A DNA stretch of 47,618 nucleotides from Acidobacteriota bacterium. GTDB lineage: Bacteria > Acidobacteriota > Holophagae > Acanthopleuribacterales > Acanthopleuribacteraceae. Positions 41,942 to 47,618 of this stretch are shown piece after piece; position 1 is the first letter of the stretch; the number at the start of each line of letters is the position of its first letter. A model generated the notes under the pieces. The model saw nothing but the letters and a program-made list of their open reading frames with translations. It was not told the origin of the DNA and did no database searches. The DNA lies in NCBI GenBank assembly GCA_002747255.1, contig PDUC01000058.1, positions 1 through 47,618 on the forward strand, in the 5' to 3' direction. Position numbers and translations under genes: made by a program.

Positions 41942-42017
41942 GCGGGCGTAGCTCAGTTGGTAGAGCATCAGCTTCCCAAGCTGAGGGTCGCGAGTTCGAG
42001 TCTCGTCGCCCGCTCCA
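41942..42017 (+). tRNA. tRNA-Gly(CCC)
   Basis: A complete cloverleaf. The acceptor stem is GCGGGCG/CGCCCGC (41942-41948 with 42007-42013), D-stem GCTC/GAGC, anticodon stem TCAGC/GCTGA with loop TTCCCAA, so the anticodon CCC at 41975-41977 reads GGG. The T-stem is GCGAG/CTCGT around loop TTCGAGT. A discriminator T and an encoded CCA (42015-42017) end the gene. Confidence 0.95.
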
Positions 42018-42178
42018 TTATTCCTGGCTACATTAAAAACAGATTTAATCCAATCTTCGCAAAAAAAAAACGATGAACAGAGCGGACCAGTCGAGTTCTT
42101 TTTTAAAAAAAGCCTGCAGATTACCTGTTTTCGACATCGTTTGTAATTCAAGGTATGAAAACGTGAGAGGGAGAGAGC

Positions 42179-42595
42179 ATGGGTCTCTTTGGCGGAAAAA
42201 ACAATGACAACAAGCCGGTACGAACAGAAAAAAGCAGTGTGGGCCGTTCATTTCAACGCGAATCGCACTTAGGAACAGGCACTCAGGTAGAAGGAACGCT
42301 TTCAGGCAGCGTACCCATTGTGATTGATGGTTCGCTGAAAGGTGAAATCAAAAGTGCCGGTAACGTAACGATCGGCAAAGAGGGTAAAATTGAAGCGGAA
42401 GTGAAATGTCAGTCGATTGTTATCGAAGGTGAAGTTATCGGAAAGGTCTATGCCTCTGAAAAAATTCGGATTGAATCGACAGGTGCCCTCAGGGGCGATA
42501 TTGAAACCAAATCGTTTGTCAATCAGCCAGGTGGCTTTTTTGAGGGCTATTCCCACATGGTGAAAGAGAAGAACGCAAAGAAAAAAAACGATTGA
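42179..42595 (+). CDS. bactofilin
   Basis: Cytoskeletal polymer-forming protein of the DUF583 family, 138 residues. After a 35-residue flexible start comes the beta-helix core from about residue 36: VIDGSLKGEIKSAGNVTIG, GKIEAEVKCQSIVIEGEV and IRIESTGALRGDIETKSF, the rung-like repeats of the family. The end is short and Lys-rich, and may bind membrane or partners. GAGAGGGAGAGAGC precedes the ATG. Bactofilins organise cell shape or peptidoglycan enzymes. An M23 peptidase lies 2.4 kb downstream, although kinase and protease genes sit between them. Confidence 0.9.
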   Translation: MGLFGGKNNDNKPVRTEKSSVGRSFQRESHLGTGTQVEGTLSGSVPIVIDGSLKGEIKSAGNVTIGKEGKIEAEVKCQSIVIEGEVIGKVYASEKIRIESTGALRGDIETKSFVNQPGGFFEGYSHMVKEKNAKKKND

Positions 42596-42834
42596 TCAAC
42601 CTCTCACCATGACAGGTTCACTGCAAAACCGGAATGCTTCAATTGGCAAAAAAACCGAGCTCAGTTTGAGCGGGCTCCTTTAAAGCCGGAATTAGCTGGC
42701 AATGATGCTTGTCAGGTTAATGATAAGGTATGCGCAAACCCGATACCTAGAATTGCTGTATGATGTTATGATTATTCAAGTCGGGAATTTGCTCATTTTT
42801 TCCCGCTCTGTCAATAACGCAAAAAAGGTATTTG

Positions 42835-43674
42835 ATGATCGGAACTCTTTTCGCAGGATATAAAATAATCGAACGTCTCGGCGGTCTGTCCAATGGGGTT
42901 GTCTTTCGCGCTTACGATCCCAGAAGTGAGCAGTTTGTCGCTATCAAGATCCTCATAAAAGACATGTTCTTGACCCCGGAAAAACAGGCGCGATTCCTGA
43001 GAGAAGCACAAACCGCTGTTATTCTCGAGCATGCCAATATTGCTAAATTATTGGAACTGGGTGACTCAAGGGGAACTCAATATCTTGTTATGGAATACAT
43101 CGAGGGCAAAACATTTCGAGAGATCATTGAAGCCGAACCCAATGGTGTGACCATTAAGGGTTTTGTGGGGATCATCGATCCGGTTTTGGATGCCCTGGCC
43201 TATGCCCACCAGAAAGGCGTCATTCATCGCGATCTCAAACCGGAGAATTTGATACTGAATAAAAACGGCGTGCCTGTCATTGTCGATTTTGGACTGGTAA
43301 AAATGTCGGATTCCGAACGTCCTGACATCGGATATATTACATCCCAGGGCATGGTTCTCGGCAGTCCGGGCTATATGGCTCCTGAACAAGTATCCTCTCT
43401 ACCGCAGGATCACCGCACAGATCTCTTCTCCATAGGTGTTATCATGTATGAGCTTCTTTGCGGTTCCAATCCTTTCTGTGATGGCTCGCCCATCAAGGCC
43501 ATGCAGAAAATACTCTATGATGACCCTCTCACTCTGGAACTCATTCGTCCCGACCTTCCTACCAAGGCAAGCAATATCATCCACAAATGCATGTCAAAGG
43601 ATCCAAACGATCGCTTCAATCATGCCGAAGAGCTTCAGCGTGAACTAAAAAAAGCAATAGAATCAGGCTGGTAA
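42835..43674 (+). CDS. soluble Hanks-type Ser/Thr protein kinase
   Basis: A 279-residue single-domain kinase without membrane helix. The glycine loop reads IIERLGGLSNGVVFRAY, with a less regular GxGxxG. Then come VAIKIL (Lys38), catalytic HRDLKPENLIL, metal-binding VDFGLVKM, and activation segment GSPGYMAPEQV with DLFSIGVIMYELL. ATG 42835 was chosen; TTG 42832 directly before it is a less usual start. It ends 13 nt before the CPBP protease gene, so the kinase, protease and M23 genes may form one operon and the kinase could regulate its neighbours. That link is inferred. Confidence 0.9.
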   Translation: MIGTLFAGYKIIERLGGLSNGVVFRAYDPRSEQFVAIKILIKDMFLTPEKQARFLREAQTAVILEHANIAKLLELGDSRGTQYLVMEYIEGKTFREIIEAEPNGVTIKGFVGIIDPVLDALAYAHQKGVIHRDLKPENLILNKNGVPVIVDFGLVKMSDSERPDIGYITSQGMVLGSPGYMAPEQVSSLPQDHRTDLFSIGVIMYELLCGSNPFCDGSPIKAMQKILYDDPLTLELIRPDLPTKASNIIHKCMSKDPNDRFNHAEELQRELKKAIESGW

Positions 43675-43687
43675 TTCGGATTTATTT

Positions 43688-44944
43688 ATGTCAAAAAATT
43701 TATTAACCTTTGCGAGCGTTTTCTGTTTCCTTTCCCTGGCGGTCTACTTTCTGCCTCAAACTGAATCATCACAGGAACTCCTCGATCCAGGTCAGCAAAT
43801 GGACCGCCTGGCGATAGCCTATCTCATTGCCCGCGATGGGGATGATTTTGAGTTTGACTCTTTTCAAAAGAACATGAACACGCTTGGCAAAGCCATGTCC
43901 AGCGATGAACAGGTTCAACTGTTTCTCGCTTTGGTTGCCTTTCTTGAAGGTGAGGCATACGAAGTGCCGGCTGAAAAGGCGATTGACGATCCCCGCTGGG
44001 ACCTGATCGGGTTTCTTCAAGATAAGCGGGAAGCTGTTCCGGATGCCACAGGCATTCTAACCAGCCAGACCTGGCTTGATATGATTTTGCTGCGGGAGTT
44101 TTTTGAAAAAACGGATCAAAAAGAGCAAGCACTGGATGTTGCACTTGATTTGAAGTTTTACGAACAGGACTTGCGTTCTACCGCGACAAAAGCCTCCTAT
44201 CTGGAGTTGATCAGCCTGATTGGCCTGGCTCTTGTCATCCAGACCTTCTTCCAGTGGGCGACATTTAAGAAGCTCAACTGGGACCTGTTCAAACTCCGCC
44301 CCATCGAGCGTCCTCTCAAGCCTCTCGTCCAGTTTTTGGTGGTTTTTTTCTTCGTATTTACGGTCATCCAACAGGTTTTATCCATGCTTTCTGCTGGAAT
44401 TTGGATGTCTCTGCTGAGTTATCTTTTTGGTATAGCACTAGCCTGGGTGCTTTTGGAAAAACTCCTTTTTTCGCGGCGGGAGATCCTGCAGCTAGGTGGA
44501 CTTTCTGAAGTCAAAATGACCTTTACAACACTGGTAACAGCCGTACTTGGCTTCTGTGTCCTGGTTTTTATGTATCGCATGGTTTTATTTGGACTGTCAC
44601 TGGTTAACTGGCCCTTTAACGGCGATATGTCGGGTTATGAAGAACTCATGAACAATCCGGTTTCGGCCTCTGTCATGATTCTTCTTTCCTGTCTGATTGC
44701 TCCCATTTGGGAAGAGTTCTTGTTTCGCGGTTTGATTTTTAAAACCATGGCCCACTCCATGACGCGTCTGGAAGCTCTGCTGTGGTCCTCTTTGGTTTTT
44801 GCTCTGTTTCATCCGACCAATTACCTGCCGCTCGTCTTCACCATGGGCTTTTGCCTCGGACTGATTTACATGCGTTCCAGGAACCTGCTGGCTCCCGTTG
44901 TGGCTCACGTGCTCTGGAATTTAACCAATCTTCTCATGATCTAA
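43688..44944 (+). CDS. CPBP-family intramembrane metalloprotease
   Basis: A 418-residue membrane protein of the CAAX prenyl protease 2/bacteriocin-processing (Abi) family. After an N-terminal anchor and a ~150-residue soluble segment come about eight membrane helices. The catalytic motifs are EEFLFRGLIF (the Glu pair and Arg), VFALFHPTNYLPL (His) and VVAHVLWNLTN (second His plus Asn). These are the expected active residues, so it should be an active protease. The N-terminal soluble domain is not part of the usual family. It sits between the kinase and the M23 peptidase, 13 nt after each neighbour. Confidence 0.88.
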   Translation: MSKNLLTFASVFCFLSLAVYFLPQTESSQELLDPGQQMDRLAIAYLIARDGDDFEFDSFQKNMNTLGKAMSSDEQVQLFLALVAFLEGEAYEVPAEKAIDDPRWDLIGFLQDKREAVPDATGILTSQTWLDMILLREFFEKTDQKEQALDVALDLKFYEQDLRSTATKASYLELISLIGLALVIQTFFQWATFKKLNWDLFKLRPIERPLKPLVQFLVVFFFVFTVIQQVLSMLSAGIWMSLLSYLFGIALAWVLLEKLLFSRREILQLGGLSEVKMTFTTLVTAVLGFCVLVFMYRMVLFGLSLVNWPFNGDMSGYEELMNNPVSASVMILLSCLIAPIWEEFLFRGLIFKTMAHSMTRLEALLWSSLVFALFHPTNYLPLVFTMGFCLGLIYMRSRNLLAPVVAHVLWNLTNLLMI

Positions 44945-44957
44945 AAGGTAGCAAGCC

Positions 44958-46691
44958 ATGCGCGCACTTCTCATCGGACTTTTCTTGATTCATCTCTTTT
45001 TACCCGCTGACGATCTTCAGTGGCCGCTCAAAGGCGAACCCAGACTTTCGGCCTCTTTTACGGAGTACAGAGGAAGCCGCTTCCACATGGGACTGGATCT
45101 TTCGACCGGTGGCGTGGAGGGACTGAACGTTTTCCCTGTTCAAGATGGCACCATTTTTAAAGTGAGATCAACGGAGTTGGGTTACGGTAACTCGATCTAC
45201 ATTCGGCACGCAAATGGTCACATTTCTGTCTACGCGCACTTAGCCCAGTTTGGCGAAAAAATTCTAAGCCGACTGCGTGCCATGAAAGTTAATCTAAACA
45301 CTTATTTCGGAACAAAAGAATTGAATCTTCCCGTTTCCAAGGACGATTGTATCGCTTTTTCAGGGGAAAGCGGATCGGGTCCTGCTCATCTTCACTTTGA
45401 AATTCGGGACAAAGACAACCGTCCGCTCAGCCCTGTGGATGCCGGACTGAAACTGGGAAAAAACTACCAGGAGACTCTGGTTGTAAAAGCAATAAGAATC
45501 TCACCTCTGACAGCGGGCGGAACGGTCAATGGCGGCAAATTCCCCTATGTTTGCACCGACTTTTCCAGGCCCATTCAAGCCAGTGGAAAAATAGGCCTTG
45601 AAATAATGGGTTATGTTCAGCTTCCCAATGGCAACCGCATGGGATTTACAGAAGTTGCCATTCTGGTGAATGGAAAAGAGCGCGAAGGTTGGCATCCGCA
45701 AGTTCTCTCGTATAGTTACTACCGACAGAGCCATAAAGTCTACAACCGCTTTTATTCGGGCTTTGGTCCAACTCAATACGTTTACCGGTTTAACCATCTA
45801 TCCGACCCTGGAATTCCCGGCTTCCGTTTTTCCGGGCCTGTTGTTGTCGATCAGGCTGTTCAATTGGACATTCAACTCAAGGGTATGAAAAGTGAACGCT
45901 TGATTCAGCTCAACTTGAAACAAGATGCCGTCAGAAATACCACCAACTCGTCTCACTTTGTCAACATCGTTCCCGACTTTGATATGTCTCATGGCCGGGT
46001 GCGATACAAACTCCATTCCACAGGACAAACTCAAATCCGGGCACTGAAGCCAGCCATGATCCTTCCCATGTCGAAAGACGCACCTGTCAACCTGCTTGGA
46101 AGACTGCCCGAGCAAGCCAATCAACCTTTTCAGTTTGGTAAATGGAACATCACCTCCAGCAAGCCGGCCAAGTTGGTTGCATGCAAACAGATTCAAACAC
46201 CGCGCAAGGGTCTTCAAAAACTCAGTACGGCTTTGATTTTTGAAAATTGCGGTCAACCCGCAGCACGGTTAAGCGTTTCCTGGTCACCGCCCGAAGGAAC
46301 GAAGAACATGCATCAGCTCGGCTTTTACACCTGGTCAGCCAATCGAAAAAAATGGTCTTTCAATCAGCCCTATCGGCAAAACAGGGGCCAAATAAAACTG
46401 TCGTTCTTTACCGTTTGTACCGTACTAAGAGATACAGGTCAACCCACCATCGGGAAAATAAGCTCGCACAGCTATTTCACAGGCAGGAAGCGGGTGGTTC
46501 GAATCCGAGATAAACAAAGCGGTATTGATTGGGATCGAGCCTCGTTTTTCATGAAGGGAAAACACGCCCCATTGGAAAAAGACAGAGACAGAGGCTGGAT
46601 AATTCTACCCGACAACCTCCATTTCCCCATTCGGATCGATGTTGTGGATAAAGCGGGCAATCGAGCTTCTAAAGTCTTTAAGAGTTTGTAA
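44958..46691 (+). CDS. secreted M23-family metallopeptidase with C-terminal extension
   Basis: A 577-residue exported zinc peptidase of the lysostaphin/LytM type, predicted to cut peptidoglycan cross-bridges. A short signal peptide (RALLIGLFLIHLFL) is followed by the catalytic domain in the first ~170 residues: HMGLDLSTG (Zn His and Asp), VRSTELGYGNSIYIRH, SVYAHL and HLHFEIR (catalytic and Zn His). The remaining ~400 residues form beta-rich domains (e.g. VAILVNGKEREGW, RIDVVDKAGNRASKVF) of Ig-like type and unknown role. It lies 13 nt after the CPBP gene. The ligands are complete, so it should be active. Confidence 0.9.
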   Translation: MRALLIGLFLIHLFLPADDLQWPLKGEPRLSASFTEYRGSRFHMGLDLSTGGVEGLNVFPVQDGTIFKVRSTELGYGNSIYIRHANGHISVYAHLAQFGEKILSRLRAMKVNLNTYFGTKELNLPVSKDDCIAFSGESGSGPAHLHFEIRDKDNRPLSPVDAGLKLGKNYQETLVVKAIRISPLTAGGTVNGGKFPYVCTDFSRPIQASGKIGLEIMGYVQLPNGNRMGFTEVAILVNGKEREGWHPQVLSYSYYRQSHKVYNRFYSGFGPTQYVYRFNHLSDPGIPGFRFSGPVVVDQAVQLDIQLKGMKSERLIQLNLKQDAVRNTTNSSHFVNIVPDFDMSHGRVRYKLHSTGQTQIRALKPAMILPMSKDAPVNLLGRLPEQANQPFQFGKWNITSSKPAKLVACKQIQTPRKGLQKLSTALIFENCGQPAARLSVSWSPPEGTKNMHQLGFYTWSANRKKWSFNQPYRQNRGQIKLSFFTVCTVLRDTGQPTIGKISSHSYFTGRKRVVRIRDKQSGIDWDRASFFMKGKHAPLEKDRDRGWIILPDNLHFPIRIDVVDKAGNRASKVFKSL

Positions 46692-46849
46692 GTCCTTGGT
46701 GCCCAAATGGCTGTTCATAGTTATCTGTCCAAACAGCGATGAAACAGGGTGATTATGGGATAATACCTTTGGTTACCAAAAGATGCTAGCAAGCAACTTT
46801 TTGAAAAAGCTTTTTTACGGTGACACCGTGATTGAAAAAAGGAGTTTAA

Positions 46850-47083
46850 CTAAGTGTACAATGCAAATCAAAGGATGATATCATCCAACAGGCCTATAAT
46901 ATTGTTAATAAGATCAATCAAAAAGGCGAACTAGCAATAGGCCAAAATGTTATTAAAACTAAGATGAATGGTAAGGATTCCACCATAATTATTAACATTG
47001 ATGATGATGCACTAAGAAATGTTGGTGTTTTTGCTGGCCATAGTAATAGGGAATGGAGAGGTGCTAATGTCATTTATGATTAG
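46850..47083 (+). pseudogene. orphan toxin-like C-terminal fragment
   Basis: A 77-codon open frame after a TAA (46847-46849), with no ATG, GTG or TTG start before an ATG in its middle. The translation (QCKSKDDIIQQAYNIVNKIN, then ELAIGQNVIKTK, STIIINIDDDALRNVGVFAG and HSNREWRGANVIYD) is protein-like and compact, unlike random sequence. It looks like the C-terminal toxin domain of a polymorphic toxin whose larger N-terminal carrier is missing. The next gene starts inside its last 17 nt, the usual toxin-immunity arrangement. The toxin family is not recognised. A+T content is higher than in the genes to the left, suggesting recent acquisition. Confidence 0.5.
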
Positions 47084-47528
47084 TAACACTGAATTAAATT
47101 GTTTAGCTATAGAAGCCTTAATAAAAAATGATGATGAACAATTTATTAGGTGCTTGGAGACAGCAAGTGAAAAGGAAAAGTTAAGCGAAAAGGGTAGGGT
47201 CCTTATGGGAATAACGCTTATGATGCCACCATTTGGTGATTACTATTCCGCATTAAAGATGTTTTTGATGAGTGAAAAAAAACAATTAATATCCTTGGAT
47301 GCAGCTATTTGGCATGCATATCTATATACCACATTATATCCTGAGAATAATTCATTTGACAAAATATTGGAAGAAAATAGAGATAACGAGATCTCTTCAT
47401 TCATGCTAGCACAATACTATGACCAGTGTGGAAAACACAACATGGCAATTGAAGCCGTAAATGCTTCAATTCAAACAGGAGAGTTCCCAAATAATTTAAT
47501 TCTTAAAGCTCAAATTGACTGCGTTTGA
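47067..47528 (+). CDS. probable immunity protein of the toxin-like fragment
   Basis: A 153-residue soluble, helical protein (FMISNTELNCLAIEALIKND at the start), without signal or membrane segment. A repeat-like helical segment is visible near the end (MLAQYYDQCGKHNMAIEAVN). ATG 47067 follows GGAGAGGTGCTA, a good ribosome-binding site, and lies inside the 3' end of the toxin-like frame. The coding DNA is A+T-rich like the fragment before it. The immunity role is inferred only from arrangement; no family is recognised. Confidence 0.55.
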   Translation: MSFMISNTELNCLAIEALIKNDDEQFIRCLETASEKEKLSEKGRVLMGITLMMPPFGDYYSALKMFLMSEKKQLISLDAAIWHAYLYTTLYPENNSFDKILEENRDNEISSFMLAQYYDQCGKHNMAIEAVNASIQTGEFPNNLILKAQIDCV

Positions 47529-47599
47529 CAAGATAAAAGGGGCCCGGCGCGACAGCGCAATAGGGACCCGCCTGGGTTAAAAAAAATAGAGTAAAAAAA

Positions 47600-47618
47600 G
47601 ACGCCATAGCGTCATTTT
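47600..47618 (+). terminator. candidate terminator at the right edge
   Basis: A GACGC/GCGTC stem with a CATA loop, preceded by an A-run and followed by ATTTT up to the window end. It could end transcription of the toxin-immunity unit. The tail is cut by the window edge. Confidence 0.35.

Noticed and set aside
41755-42178. Integration site at the tRNA-Gly gene
   Set aside because: tRNA genes often carry insertions, but no integrase, duplicated tRNA 3' end or foreign composition is visible beside it.
42640-42690. Stem-loop after the bactofilin gene (GAGCTCAGTTTGAGC region)
   Set aside because: The stem needs a bulge and no T-tract follows, so it is too weak to annotate as a terminator.

Overview
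The window looks like a chromosomal stretch of a free-living Gram-negative-type bacterium of medium G+C. Most of it is housekeeping genes, with islands of accessory DNA. The traits I used are a futalosine-pathway menaquinone gene (mqnA), a stand-alone SMC, an unadenylylated-looking type I glutamine synthetase, a LapB-like TPR/rubredoxin protein, a bactofilin, two Hanks-type Ser/Thr kinases (one with kinesin-light-chain-like TPRs), WYL regulation and a dockerin-ended secreted protein. This mix resembles Acidobacteriota (Holophagae/Acanthopleuribacter-like) or a related deep phylum. That placement is an inference with low confidence.

Layout. 1-1792: a possible gene tail, then a PIN-toxin/RHH-antitoxin pair among three copies of a ~160-170 bp element with terminal inverted repeats. 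1793-4515 (+): trmL, an alkaline-phosphatase-superfamily lipoprotein and a 3-methyladenine glycosylase. 4678-7505 (-): mgtE, a small unknown gene and mqnA. 7731-8525 (+): an SDR. 8536-12512 (-): smc and pyrR. 12914-14585: an exported methyltransferase (+) and methionine aminopeptidase (-). 14868-17179 (+): the most interesting region, a promoter followed by an unannotated 56-codon gene with a perfect lasso-peptide leader motif, then an HPr-kinase-like gene and a nucleotidyltransferase-like gene. No lasso cyclase, RRE protein or leader peptidase is present. 17326-18687 (-): glnA. 19712-21352 (+): a WecA/TagO-like sugar-phosphate transferase, overlapping tail to tail with a leftward cluster.

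That leftward cluster (26412-21320) is rplU-rpmA, a strong intrinsic terminator, then obgE-rsfS-rlmH-LapAB-like-TPR. It is a ribosome-biogenesis run linked by 4-nt overlaps to envelope genes. Next are mscS (-), a small membrane protein with a WYL regulator (+), a 647-residue beta-helix/dockerin protein (-), a 902-residue kinase-TPR protein (+), and a leftward block of a hypothetical exported protein, folD, methylmalonyl-CoA epimerase, a lipoprotein, a TPR protein and an unusual GlmU-like acyltransferase. Then come speA (+), tRNA-Gly(CCC), a bactofilin, and a kinase / CPBP-protease / M23-peptidase run (42835-46691, +). The right edge (46850-47528) is A+T-rich and looks like an orphan polymorphic-toxin C-terminus followed by a likely immunity gene.

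Starts were moved from the longest ORF where a ribosome-binding site or family length argued for it. All calls come from reading the sequence; no searches were run.
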